Of a stretch of DNA of 64,000 bases, positions 32,024 to 43,970 are shown piece by piece. The stretch's first letter is position 1; each line of letters begins with the position of its first letter. Under the pieces are notes generated by a model, which was given only the letters and a program-made list of their open reading frames with translations, did no database searches and was not told where the DNA came from. The DNA is from Zhengitettix transpicula (lineage: Eukaryota > Arthropoda > Insecta > Orthoptera > Tetrigidae), in assembly GCA_037074705.1 (NCBI GenBank), contig CM073591.1, forward strand, positions 184,909,432 through 184,973,431, in the 5' to 3' direction. The position numbers were made by a program, and so were the translations under genes.

Positions 32024-32517
32024 ATTTTTTTAGGGCAACAGGCTACATGAGGGTAATCCACTTTGGGCAACTCCCCTTTAATAGCATAGGAAGGAATTTG
32101 AAAGGGGGGATACGGTAGGGTAGAGGAAGGTAGCCAAGGGTTACTAGGGCCCCCCGGCTATGGTTTAAGGATCCTACCCGGCATTCGCCTAAAGAAATGC
32201 AGGAAAAACCCTAGAAAAAACTGCAACAGGCAGGTCGGGCATTGGGTACTTGTCCCACGCCCTTCCGATAGCGGGAGAGGGGTCTGCTGTGGGGACGCAG
32301 CATTCCCTTCTCCGTGCCTCGACCAGTTTAGGAGGCAGCTGGCCAACTATTCCAATGGGAATAGCGGATAACTCTTACCGTATACCCAAGGTCTGTGACC
32401 CCGGAACTTACACCTCTCAAAACAGGCCGAGGTGCCCCCGGCTTGTGGGAACCTTAGTTAAAAAACGCAGGTATTGCCTGCGATAGAATAGCCCTCGCAG
32501 GCCTTACCCTCCACACC
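32012..32517 (-). repeat. Family S SINE-like element, copy 6, with 12-bp target duplication
   Basis: ACCCTCCACACC at 32012-32023 is repeated at 32506-32517. The element between is on the minus strand with its A-tail (plus-strand T run) at 32025 and its 5' hairpin (CCTGCGA...TCGCAGG) at about 32476-32502. It inserted into the LINE RNase H region. Confidence 0.85.
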
Positions 32518-32938
32518 TTTTTTTTTTAGGGCAACAGGCTACATGAGGGTGATCCACATTGGGCAACTCCCCTTTAATAGCATAGGAAGGGATTAGAAAG
32601 GGGGATGCGGAAGGGTAGAGGAAGGTAGCCAAGGGTAACTAGGGCCCCCGGGCTATGGTTTAAGGATCCTACCCGGCATTCGCCTAAAGAAATGCAGGGA
32701 AAACCCTAGAAAAACCTGCATCGGGTAGGTCGGGCATTGGGTACTTGTACCACGCCCTTCCGATAGCGGGAGAGGAGTTTGCTGTGGGGACGCAGCATTC
32801 CCTTCTCCGTGCCTCGACCAGTTTAGGAGGCAGCTGGCCGACTATTCCAATAGGAATAGCGGACAACTCTTGCCGTATGCCCAAGGTCTGCGACCCCGGA
32901 ACATACACCTCTCAAAACAGACCGAGGTGCCTCGGACA
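32518..32938 (-). repeat. Family S SINE-like element, copy 7 (5'-truncated)
   Basis: Its A-tail (T run at 32518-32526) directly touches the right target duplication of copy 6. It is very similar to copy 6 over its length and ends at GAGGTGCCTCGG before the LINE resumes at about 32939. Confidence 0.8.
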
Positions 32939-33180
32939 AATTAACGCACTCATATATTTATTCCAGTGAGCATCAACCCACCTGTGAGACATGCGCCACA
33001 AACCTCACCGTTCATGCATATACTGTTTGACTGCACCAAGTTCGCCCGTACCAGAAAGGCTACCACAGACAACAGAACTAGAATAGACCTCTGCACCAAC
33101 CTCGAAGTCAACAAAGGACTCTCGCCCTTCACCGAAACAACTGGGATAGCCCCCCTCATCTGTTGGATTTAACGATATCA
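32939..33180 (+). pseudogene. LINE ORF2 C-terminal zinc-knuckle part, after the SINE pair
   Basis: The frame starts with KLTHSY and goes on to TCETCATNLTVHA near 32985, then after a shift ILFDCTKFARTR. The CxxC...H...C arrangement is the zinc knuckle that closes ORF2 in RNase H-bearing LINEs. It completes the gene cut at 32023. A premature shift separates the CxxC from the final Cys. Confidence 0.6.
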
Positions 33181-33374
33181 CTTACCACTGTAGTTATTAT
33201 TCCTGCCTCTGTTGGCCAATTTCTGCCTCCACTGCTTCCATGTAATCAATCCAATTAGTTAACTGCTCAATGCGGTCGCCAATAACTTCATTGGTGCACG
33301 CGAAGAGGGAAAAAAAAGAAGTAGCATCTAATTATTAAAATTTTATTGGAATGGATCGGTACGAGTTTTAACAA

Positions 33375-34390
33375 TTGTCTTTAGCGTCGTACAATGTGAA
33401 GGTGTTAACTTTTGTCAAAATATTTCACATGTCTGAGCCGGCACAAAAAAGACAGGGGTTTCTCTTTCTGATTTACATAAATGACTTACCGATAATTATT
33501 ATTCTTTTATATGAAGTTATTCTGTTTCCTCACGACATGAGAATTTTAATAAATGGTAAACACGAGATATTAGAAGAAGTAGCCAATGGTATATTCAGTC
33601 ATCTAAAATACTGGCTTTCATGATTATCAATTAATTGTGATTTTTTTATTAATCTCAAACAAAGAAATGTGGCACTTAACTCTATAGAAATGGGTTCAGA
33701 ACATGATAAAATTAGAGAAGTTTATAGTCCAAAATTCTTAAGGTAATCTATTGACAGTAAATTAAATTGGAAAATTCATAAACATAAACTTGCAGACAAA
33801 TGAAGCACAGCCACATATGCTGTTATAGTCTGCGCCACGAATATGTAATACCACGGAATTCTTCCGGCTACGTTGCCAAATATTGTCCAATAAGACTAAT
33901 AATGTGGGAGGGCGCGAAATCTGGCAACACCTCTGGACACGGGGAAAGGAGCCATGTAGGTAGCTACTTGATCTTGATATTACATTTTGGTGGTATCCAC
34001 TATAGTACATACAATGCATAATTTCACTCATATTCTCATATGGAATAACTGTTCGTGGTAATTTTTCAGGGAAAGACATAACATTTATTCTTAAAAAAAA
34101 GGTTGTTCGACTTCTATCTCAAGTTTCCCGAAGAACATGTCGCAGAAATATGTTATCCTTTTTGTTGTTTGTTGTCATCAACTAATAAATGTGTACAAAT
34201 TCAATACAAGACACAATAACAACTTTTACAAACACTGTTAATCACCATCAATTACACAGAAATGGACCCATTATTATGGTATTAATTTTTCTAACAAGCT
34301 TGCACACAACATTAAACAGGTAAAGGCTAATAAAATCAAATTAAAATAAGAACTAACGAAGTTTTTTTCTTAGCCACATCACCTATTCAT
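33375..34390 (+). pseudogene. CR1/Jockey-group LINE RT fragment, 3' half
   Basis: Starts inside the RT: FLIYINDLP near 33467, then a badly altered catalytic region (FPHDM in place of YADDT, near 33528). FSHLKYWLS follows, then INCDFFINLKQ, and after a shift a SKLNWKIHKHKLADK-like tract near 33752. Later pieces (THILIWNN near 34025; SFPKNMSQ near 34120; KVDYINFSNK-like text near 34290) correspond to the post-RT region with many stops. It belongs to the same broad group as the fragments at 13.9 and 38.7 kb. Confidence 0.65.
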
Positions 34391-34429
34391 TTAATGACCT
34401 GACATCATTAGTTTAATCTATGTTCTAGA

Positions 34430-34850
34430 GTGTTTTCTTGTGTGTGTATCTGTGTGTATGTTTCGCATACAAATCTACACCCTTTGAGAAATTTTCACCT
34501 AATTCAGAACACGTGTTCCTTTCGAACCGGAAACAAAACATTGTTGGGTAAGACAGGTGGACGGGGGGTGGAAATATTCAAACATCCTAAAACGGCCGAT
34601 AATTGCGCCGAAAAAATAATTTTCGGGGTCAATGAGATAGATAGTGTTTTTCCATATATATTTGTGTATAATTTAACCCCTTTTCGTCACGGGAGGGGAG
34701 CACCCTCAGGGATGGGGATGGGGCGTTCCATATAAATAACTCGAAAACAACAGAAATTGGAGTCGAATCCGGGATTATGGATGTCGCTAAGTTTAATTAT
34801 GACATCCCAGCAACGCCGGCCTCCCATATACTAAAATATTTCCCATGTAA
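34430..34850 (+). repeat. Family C interspersed repeat, copy 5
   Basis: Has the GTGTGTAT head, GAACCGGAAACAAAACATTG near 34526, CTAAAACGGCCGATAATT near 34588, the TGTATAATTTAACCCCTTTTCG and G-rich block, and GAGTCGAATCCGGGATTATGG near 34763. Confidence 0.6.
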
Positions 34851-36769
34851 AATAAATATATTATGTATATTTATAATTATGATACATCATTGTAATTATG
34901 TACAATTCATAGCTCAATACACGTCCTAGAAGCCCGGTTTCTCTACGGAATATTATCTAATACTATACTAAACTATCCCAACGCTCATCAGATTTTCTCG
35001 ATTTACTCAGAGAAGGGAGTCACAATACAATAATAGCACCGCTTCCTATCGATTTCCTAAAGCGGATTCCCAATCCTTGTAGTCTCTGAAACAACATTCA
35101 CCGCAGGTACTGAATTTAATAATAGAAAAAACACCCATGTTTCACATTAAGTAATGTCTAGGTAATTTATTATTGGCTGTAGTTCAAAGTATAATTCTAA
35201 TAAAATCTTTTGTTTGCTCGTCTTATTTTTAATGAGTTTGAAAACAAATATTCCGGTGACACAATTGAAATCAATATTTATATTATTTCCTTTCGATGAC
35301 TTGCAGATATACTTAGGGATGCTTTCGTGACAATTTCTGCTTTTTGTATGTTCGCTTTCAGTATACGACGTCATCAGTAGACAGTATTCAGAAAAATTTT
35401 TGGACTATAAAAATGACCTGAGAGATATCTAGTTGCTGTGAAGTCGTTACGTAACAAATTTTGCGGATGGTGTTGTCAATTTAAGACCCTGAACTATTCG
35501 TTCCATTATTTTACATCAAAGGTAAGTTGAAATTATTTTTATAAGGACTATTATGGACAGTAGAACGACAAAGAATTGATAATTTGGGCAAAGTGATATT
35601 TTATAACTACGACAGCAGTAGTGTTACAATTGGAAGCTATAGATAAGATGCATGCAGTTGATGACTTCTTAATGAAATTATGGTGAGTAAGGATCTGCTC
35701 TATACGGAGGAGAACACTTGTGATAATGATAGGGTATTTCGGTCGTGGTCACTTCCTCAAATTTTAAATTCACGTGAAAGACGCTGGAAAAGATAAATTT
35801 AATCGCATATGTGCAAAAAATGAAAGTGTTTTTCACTGTGTTTGATCTAATATCCATATCTAGTTGCATATCAAAGAAAAGTTATTTACGCATTTGTGGG
35901 TGATTTATATAATTTCTAAACCACTCGGGAACAAACAAGCAAGACTCGAACGAACTCTCGTTTTCTAAAGGTACTTGAGACTCGGGAAAGAAGAGTCCTC
36001 GTCTATGTTTACGAGAGTTTACACTTTTTAGGTGTAATTGCCACAAGAAATGGTTATAGAAGCAGGGAAGGCTTGTTACTGGTGAAGTAAAAAAATATGA
36101 CATGTCCAAATTGACAGGATACGGTAGCTACGAGGTTGTTATATTTTCTAAGGAAAAGTTAAAAAAGCTCACAGAGGACTACCAAGAGTTTTTTTTCTCT
36201 CCTTGCCTCATGCCATTTATATCCCAGTGGTGGGCAGGAGGATGGATAACTATGAGCAATCGTAGGCACTCTGTTTTACTTTTTGGCGTCGTTTGTGGCC
36301 ACGTGTTCAATCATGTTTAAAGAGTCCAGTCTACATTGTGTTCCCCAATTACAGTCAAACACTTCATTTTGAGATCTTTAACTTTTCCCCCCAGTGTTTG
36401 CAACTATGAGATATTGATTTGTGGTCACAAGTAATATGTGATACATTAAATTGCAAATTTTCAGGGTAGGACTTTTTACATGATATAACCGTAAAGATCC
36501 CAAGAAAAATATCTAAATACCATAAATTATAAGATATACCAAGTTCTTTACAATGGAGACTTTGGAGATGATCACAACACACCCACTTGGTCTGTTTCTC
36601 AACTTATCAACTACCTGACTCCTCTACATCTACTTGACCTTTCCTTTCCACTCTCATGATCAACTTTCAATATTTCGATCCTCTTCACCTCACTATTTGT
36701 TGTTTCTTTAGATCAACCAGTTCATATTCTGATATTAAAATCGAAGCATGATATTTTAATACCAATTAA
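34851..36769. other. Unassigned 1.9-kb stretch, no recognised gene
   Basis: Open frames of 61-75 codons at 35147-36320 have no domain I recognise. No repeat of the families named here is seen. Confidence 0.4.
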
Positions 36770-37811
36770 ACACGCTATTAATTGTTTTTAATATAATTTA
36801 ACTGTTGGCCGTACCGGTGCTTAATGGCGACAATCAAGGCCGCGGGTTTTCCTTTGTTAACAATCGAGACTGTAGACCGCGCGCTCAGAGAACTCAGTCT
36901 GCGGCAAGACGCGAAAGGAAAACGTATGCGTCGAGAACTGAGACATAGCAGTTCGGTCCACATAGAGAAATAGAAACAGTAAAAGTCTGCGTATCCAGAA
37001 TTATGTATATATCTAAGAAGTCCAACAGCGAGATATAATAGTTTACATAAAACTCAAGTAAACAGTTTGACGGAGAGACTTATAAAATCGCAGTTTGGAA
37101 CCAGAAGTTTTCCTTCACAAACTGAACTAATTTTCGCATAGAGAGACTTTGAGGAGATCTACGTCCGGCAACTGGCTGAGGGTGAGATGATCCAGGTTCC
37201 AGTATAGCAGAGATCCAGAGCAACTACCGTGTGTTCAAAATCTAATGAGTAGAATCAGTGTATAATGGCCTGTTTAGTGTTTGTTGACTTCAAGATACAA
37301 GAGTCCGAACTGGTACCAGTAACACTGTCGTGAGTACAAAACAATTATTAATGACTGTAAACGATAATTAACGGGTATAGTCAAATTTTGTTCCCGTTTT
37401 TTTTCTTTTCATTCGATTTGTTTTACTTTTGTATTTAATATTGTATTCCGTTAACTTAAATGAGTTTGTATTGTTAATATTTTAGTTCATTGTATTTGTT
37501 CTTCCTATCAAATCCAGTGGTGACCCTGAGATAATGAGAAAATTAACGTAATTGTTTATAAAACTATAAAGCTATATTTTCATAGAACGAATTAATAAAA
37601 TAAAATTTGAAATATCTGTTTGTTAAATTGACGGTATTCGGCGTGCAAAGCAGGGCTTACAATGTGTAATTATCAACAATAAATTTTTAAATACATAATA
37701 ATTTTGTTAATTATTCCTTTTAATTAAGACCGTTTTGTTAATCATTACATAAAATGGCTTCACCAACGTGGGGCAAATAAATTTAATTCATCCACGTTTT
37801 TAATCATTACA
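36770..37811 (+). repeat. LTR-like unit E9 with PBS-like box
   Basis: Shares with E6 the CATAGCAGTTCGGTCC motif (36945), GAAACAGTAAAAGT, CTGGTACCAGT, CTGTAAACGATAATTAA and AAATCCAGTGGTGACCCTGAGA segments in the same order. The LTR-like body ends ATCATTACA at 37749, then TGGCTTCACCAACGTGGGGC at 37755-37774, and a further about 37 bp ending TAATCATTACA (37811) against ATATATT. The left end is worn and no TGTA start is visible. Confidence 0.6.
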
Positions 37812-38425
37812 ATATATTCCTGACATTTTACCTTATGGCAACTAAAATAATACGAATGGTTGCACATTTTTTTTACATTCATCATATTTTACGGACACAA
37901 AGCTTTCACACTATTCATCCCACCTAATAACCAGGGAAATGGTCATTACAATTGTCATGACAGCATTCGACTAGTTGAAAATCAGGCTGTCCTCTCAGAC
38001 TCCAGAATCTTCCCACCCATCCACCGATTCCAACCCGATGGGCTCCTTAGCCGGCAGATCATGGAACATGGAAGATCATTTCCTACATTGACGACCATTG
38101 TCAAATCCAAAGTCGAAGGAATCATCTCGGCAGTACAGTTTCTCGAATCGAAACTGCTAGTAACTTGAGATCTGAAAGCTTCCACTTTTATATGAATTTA
38201 ATATTTCTCCATTCTGAATTTATTGTCTCTAATTTTTTTCTTGATTTAGTTACTCACATAAGTACTGTGAGGTGTAATTTCAAGTTATATATTATAAAAT
38301 AAATACAATAAATTTTTTATATTTTTTATCTATAAATTTTACTATCAATCGTTTTTGATTATTACTTTTCAATGATTATGAAACGTTATGTTTTATAAAA
38401 TATTATTTATGTATCATGAATAATA
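37812..38425. other. Unassigned stretch, no recognised gene
   Basis: A 102-codon frame at 37860-38168 (+) and an overlapping one on the minus strand have no known domain. Confidence 0.4.
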
Positions 38426-38570
38426 TGTAAATGGGCCCGGCGAGGGCATGGATGTTTGTGTGCGTGAGAGAAACTCTCGTCAAATCATTCCCCCGACAAG
38501 GCAAAATGAGTTCCCATAGTGAGTCGCTAATAACCAGAGTTGTTTATGCGACTTTAAGTAAACAAATACA
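38426..38570 (+). repeat. tRNA-derived SINE (family T), copy 4 (head lost)
   Basis: CCCGGCGAGGGCATGGATGT through GAGTCGCTAATAACCAGAGTTG matches the body of copy 1 (minus strand of 21380-21490) closely. The A and B boxes are missing. Confidence 0.7.
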
Positions 38571-38660
38571 AAACAATTTGTGTATGTCGTTTATAAACTT
38601 AAAATACTCAGTCAATTCCGTCCAGATCTCTCCAACTTAAATATTGAATTGTTTCAAATT

Positions 38661-39830
38661 AATCACGCTACGTCCACACAGAAAACCCCTCTCCCGCCAG
38701 CATGGTTTTATTAAAGGTAAATCCACCAACACGGCATCATACGACTTCGATCAAAGTATTCATGACGCACTCGACGAAAGACTTCAAGTGTCTGGAACGT
38801 TTTCTGACCTTTCCAAAGCATTTAATTTAATAGATTACTACATGTTACTCCGAAAAATAGATTTCTATAGAATCAGAGGAGTTTCTCTTTCTTTATTGCG
38901 ATCTTACTTGCAAAATAGGCGCCAAAAAGTTGCGATTGTAAACTCGGATGGAATTGAGCATCTGTCAGAATGCGGTGTCTTTCAGGCCTCAATTTTGGGA
39001 GCCTTACTTTTCATCATTTACATTATCGATCTACAGAATTATTTAGATCCCTTAAAATCCGTCCTTTACGCTCACTACACAAATTTGGTAATCACAGACA
39101 GCGACTCGGAAACGTTGCGTGCGAAAGTAGAGGTTGCGATGAGCCGTTTCAATCTGTGCTTCACTAAAAAAAGTTTTTTTTTAATCTAGAGGAAACTAAA
39201 ATCGTTACCTTCACTTAGAACACAAACAGTTTAATTTCTAATTCGGAGAACATTTCGGAGCACGCACCTTTTCTTGGTCTGTTGATTGACAATAAATTGA
39301 AATGGAATCACCACTTAAATAAACTCTCGGGAAAACTTCTACAATGGTAGACCATGTATATTTTCATTCTGTCATGTCTTACGCATAGAAAACTGGGGTC
39401 GTTCACATCACGCGTTGGAAATTTTTAAACTTCAAAAGACGGCCATAGGAATCATATCAGGCGCGGATTGAAATATCTTTGTTTGGAGATCTTGGGCTTT
39501 TGCCTTGTACGTAAATCCTAGAAATTTTAAAGTTTGTCTGAAAAAACTTCAATTTATATTCTCTAAACGGAGCAAATAATTTATACAACACTAGAAATCG
39601 GTCTCAATTCCGGATATAAAAACATCGCCTAAGCTTTTTTGAATCAAGCTTTCGTTATTCCAGAATAAATCTATACAATATTCTCCGGAAGAAATAAAAC
39701 CTTTAAGTATACAAAATGTATTTTTAAAGAGTTGTAAATCTCTGTTAATTAATGGAGCATATTACTCGGTGAAAGAGTTCGTAGAAAGGAAAGACAGATC
39801 CTCTTTAATATAATAGTTTGCTGGTATCCT
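38661..39830 (+). pseudogene. CR1/Jockey-group LINE RT fragment, decayed
   Basis: The open frame 38644-39189 carries QHGFIKGKST (near 38699), motif A degraded to SDLSKAFNLIDYY (second Asp lost), RSYLQNRRQKVAIV, and a CGVFQASILGALLF tract for the usual CGVPQGSxLGPLLF. The catalytic YADD has become YAHY near 39069. Further pieces follow with stops: APFLGLLIDNKLKWNHHLNKL near 39263 and a C-terminal region to about 39800. It is closest in group to the fragment at 13.9 kb, but with a different protein sequence. Confidence 0.85.
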
Positions 39831-40116
39831 ATCAAGTTACGCTATTATTTTACAATGATAATATTCTAGAATTTAACTGCTGAATTATTTTCTTTTTCAT
39901 GTTCGAGGGGAATCGATGTAAGATTTTCTACTGGAAACTCCGTCGAATGGAAATTGAAGATGTATTAAAACACTTATCATTATTTAATTAGTAATTACTG
40001 TCATATTAATATCTTTGACGTAGTTTTAAATCAGATATTTTTTATAAAGTACAATGTTTATCAGACTTCAACCTTTGATAATGTTTATCATAGTTTTAAA
40101 TTATATATATATATAT

Positions 40117-40311
40117 TGTAATAAACAACCAATAATTAACTTTAATCGGCCCACGTTGACTAACCAAAATGTAATAAACAAAAGACAATTATTAAAGAAT
40201 ACGGTCCACGTTGAGGCATCAAAATGTAATGATTAAAAGACAATTATTGAATTTTGGCTTCACTAAGTGAGGCAATTCATCTTATTCAATAATTGTCTTT
40301 TAATCATTACA
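40117..40311 (-). repeat. LTR-end module array E10 with a 26-bp perfect foldback
   Basis: Between TA tracts lie repeated end modules. The boxes are 40151-40166 and 40205-40221 (minus-strand forms of CAACGTGG) and 40255-40273 (plus-strand TGGCTTCACTAAGTGAGGC, matching the E9 box at about 15 of 20 positions). The last module is a foldback: 40225-40250 and 40286-40311 are exact 26-bp complements starting TGTAATGATT and ending AATCATTACA. There is no LTR body. Confidence 0.7.
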
Positions 40312-40439
40312 ATATATTTGTTTTAAAGTACAATGTTTGATTTTAATATATGTAATAATTATTCTTTTCATGTAATCTTATATTATGACGTATCCTATTT
40401 CCTCGACCGAGGACTAAAGGAATGAATAATAAATCTAAA

Positions 40440-40690
40440 TCGGAAGGGCGTGGGACAAGTACCCAATGCCCGACCTACCTGATGCACGTTTTCTAGGGTT
40501 TGTCCTGCATCAAATTTTGGCTAATTCTGGGTAGGATCTTTAAAATATAGCCCGGGGGCCGTAGTTAACCCTTGGCTACCTTCCTCTACCCTTCAACATC
40601 CCCCTTTCAAATTCGTTCCTATGCTATTAAAGGGGAATTGTCACCTTGTGGATTACCCTTATGTAGCCTGTTACTCGGAAAAAAAAACTG
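40440..40690 (+). repeat. Family S SINE-like element, copy 8 (5'-truncated)
   Basis: Begins at CGGAAGGGCGTGGGACAAG and ends TGTAGCCTGTTACTCGGAAAAAAAAA; about the last half of the family. Confidence 0.8.
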
Positions 40691-41769
40691 TTGCAAATTT
40701 CTTTTTCGCATTTACGTTTTAGAATTGTGGATTTCTTCTATAAAACTACTACAAAATCGTTAAAAATAATGTTTCCAGTAAAATTTTCGTGAAATACTGG
40801 TCATTCTCGTACGCGGTTGAAAAATTTTCATTTCGTTAATATTGGTTACGGTACGTTGACAGGACTTCATATGTCGAACAGAAACGCAAATGCGTTCCAA
40901 ACATATTTGTATAGTTTCATGGCATCTTAATAAATGTATGTCGTAAAGGAAGAGTAAACTTCTCTCGTGCAACTGGGCACGAGTTTGTAATTACTTGCCT
41001 AAGCTCGCACCGTTGGAGGTGTCATTGAAGTCAATGAAGAATATCAATAAATTGAATAATGTGGAAGGCCGAATGATAATTCGTCGGTGTGTGCGGTAGA
41101 ACTTATTGGAGACGTCAGTCAGTACAGAGTCCCATCTGCTCTCCACCGCTTGCAATATCGCTAATGCACGCAGCCGACTCCCGCCGCTGTTTATTGCCCC
41201 GAGTTCCATATCGCTGACAGCAAGACTTTGCCGAGACAATGGACACAAAAGCAGCTGCTTCAGCAACTCCTTACTGCTATTAGCCTTCGGGGACGTAGAA
41301 ACAATGTCTGCGAACTTTAATTTGAGCTTTCCTCTGGCAGGAAAAAATACCGGGGCAAGGGAGCAGCACTCTCATCTGGCCAGGCGGACTTTACAATCCA
41401 TTACTTAACGCACTTAAAACATCTATAGAAACTTGCAGCGGGCTATGAAAACACTCACAGAAATATCTCAACTCATTCAAATATTCATTTGTCTTATATT
41501 AACTTGAAAAGTTCTTTACAGCAGTTTAGTCTAGCTTTGAAAAAATCTTTTGTCATTTTAAATCTGCGGAATACTTATATCAAGAAGTCTACCTCCCGAT
41601 TTGTATTTTATCTCTGATTATACATGGATCAGACCGTAATTATTTGTGTTTCTGCGTCTCTTGTCTTCACGCAAATGAAACATGTTTCTGATTATTTTTA
41701 TCGTCTAACTAGAAATCCATCCCAATATTTTTTATTAACAGACTTCCTGATGTTCAAGGACGTTGTGAC
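40691..41769. other. Unassigned stretch with a GC-richer patch
   Basis: At about 40990-41410 two long overlapping frames occur (100 codons plus, 41106-41408; 91 codons minus, 40991-41266). I recognise neither. The rest is AT-rich. Confidence 0.35.
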
Positions 41770-41865
41770 CTCTCGCGTTTAATAACATAGGAAGGGGTTG
41801 AAAGCAGTAGTGTGGGAGGGGGGGGGGGAAAGCAAGGTAGCCCAGGACTTAAGGCTAGTTACACA
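41770..41865 (-). repeat. Family S fragment
   Basis: TTTAATAACATAGGAAGGGG...GGTAGCCCAGG is a short minus-strand scrap of the family 3' part, with an 11-base G run (41818-41828). Confidence 0.5.
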
Positions 41866-41957
41866 CTTACCCGACAACAGTTTAAACTACATTTTAGTCG
41901 GCCACTGCTCCTTGCTCTCTTCACATACAGCCTGTTCCCTTCAGTCATTCTACGAAT

Positions 41958-42400
41958 ATGGAGCCTGATAAGTTATTCCCTTGCATACCCTCGGCCTGTT
42001 TTGAGAAGTGTATGTTCCGGGATCGCAGACCTTGGGCATACGGTAAGAGTTGTCCGCTTTTCCTATTGGAATAGTCGGCCAGCTGCCTCCTAAACCGGTG
42101 AAGGCACGGCGAGGAGAAAGCTGCGACCCCACAGAAAACCCCTCTCCCGCCATTGGAAGGGCGTGGGACAAGTACCAAATGCCCGACCTACCTGATGCAG
42201 ATTTTTCTAAGGTTTTCCCTGCATCACTTTTAGGCGAATTGCAGGGTAGGATCCTTAAACCACAGCCCGGGGGCCTCAGTTAACCTTTGGCTACCTTCTC
42301 CTACGCTTCCGCATCCTCCCTTTCAAATCCCTTCCTATGCTATGAAAGATGAGTTGCCAACATATGGCTTACCCTCATGTAGCCTGTTACCCTAAAAAAA
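41958..42400 (+). repeat. Family S SINE-like element, copy 9
   Basis: Runs from ATGGAGCCTGATAAG through CCTCGGCCTGTTTTGAGAAG and all internal landmarks to GTAGCCTGTTACCCTAAAAAAA. The 5' third is partly replaced and no target duplication was found. Confidence 0.75.
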
Positions 42401-43735
42401 TTGTCTCGTATAGATGTTTTTAAAAACGAAATAAATTAATGATGCAATGTTTTGTCCAATGATTATGAGAAGAGACATGTTGGGGCATTCTATGTTCACT
42501 TTGAGGAGTTGAGAAAATTTCAAAAATAGCTTCTTAATTATTTTCAAATGGGTATTGAAACTTTCAACGATATTCTTACACGAATAGAAAAATCCATTCA
42601 AAATCTACAACACATCATCCAGAGGAATGTATGACACCCCATATATAAATTTTGCAAATCACAATCGCAAAAAAACGTAAGTGATATTTATTTGTTTTAA
42701 TAAACGTCAGAGGTAAAAAAAAAACATACAATAAAAATTCTACCACCACTATTCACTTCATCCCTATTTTCGAACTTTTAAGATGAATAAAATTTTAAGA
42801 AAAATAAATATCAAATTCGACTATTTAGTGGACACTCAATATCAATTCCAAACAGAGTTTTAATTATCGCGTCTCGAGAGCTCTAAAGTTCTGCGTAAAA
42901 AAATGGAGGATTTTTCACAGAACTATAAATTTACATCCTGAATTGATATTGTAAAGCATTGTAAAGCTTTACATAATTTCGTTTTGGAAAGGGACGGTCA
43001 CTTTGTCTATAACTGAGTTTAGAAGTAAAGTGGATGAGTATGTGGAGGAATTTCAGAAAATTACGTAAGAAAAGCGATGATGATTACTTTTTAACTCACT
43101 CGGGCCCAGTAAAATGGCATGTCTTACATTTAATACATATATATATATATATATATATATAGGAAAACAAAGCTGGCAAAGTGTGTGCTTAGTAAATATA
43201 TAAGTTTTGAAACTACCAGAATTTCCAAGTTGTTAAAATTAGTTTTAACAAAATCAATATAGGTATTGTATTGTACTCTCCATATTCCGTTCTTTCTTTA
43301 TCATCCATATTTTCATATCCGTTTCTTAATTCCCTGCAAAATTCTTCCCAATTCCGTATTCTGTAATCTGTATTTATGTATTTCTCTACTTTTGTCCCTC
43401 AAATCGAGTTGATCATGAATTAAATTTATAAGTAGTTGTACATCCTCCGTGATGATAATGGAAAAAATATTTACTTAAAGAACGCATATGATGAACCAGG
43501 AAGAATGTAGACTAGACGAATCGGGCCGGGTAAATGTGAAACGCTCCATAACTTAATCAGCCTCTAGGCTGACGCACTTGGACTCTGCAGTAGGAGAACC
43601 TGGACCCCTGGACTACTGTGCGACTGTCCACGACGACACCGTGCCGGCATAGTGTCAAACGTATAATAAGTATTTAAACATCAATTTGATGTCGTTAAAC
43701 CGATTTTCGGGTAAATTTGAAATGAGCCGAATACT
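42401..43735. other. AT-rich stretch, no recognised gene
   Basis: Contains a short (TA)n at 43137-43161. No domain or listed repeat seen. Confidence 0.4.
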
Positions 43736-43970
43736 CACCCTGGCTATAGATTAATGTGTTACTGGGAGAAACCCTCGTGAGGTATCTTGGGTTCTTGGTA
43801 CTTGTCCCACTTCCTGTGGATTCTACATACGGGGTTTGCTGTAGAATAGCAGCCTTCCATCCCGATGCCTTGAGGAGGTTTGGAAGCAGCCGACCGACTG
43901 TTCCAATGAGAACAACATACAACTCTTACCGTGTGCCCAACATCAGCGACCCCGGAGCATGAAAATGTAA
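43736..43970 (-). repeat. Family S SINE-like element, copy 10 (old, diverged)
   Basis: Keeps GTACTTGTCCCAC, CCGACTGTTCCAATG, ACTCTTACCG and GCGACCCCGGAGCAT in family order on the minus strand, with many differences. Confidence 0.6.

Noticed and set aside
40991..41408. Host gene exon from the overlapping 91- and 100-codon frames
   Set aside because: Both strands are open, I recognise no protein, and no convincing splice borders are seen.
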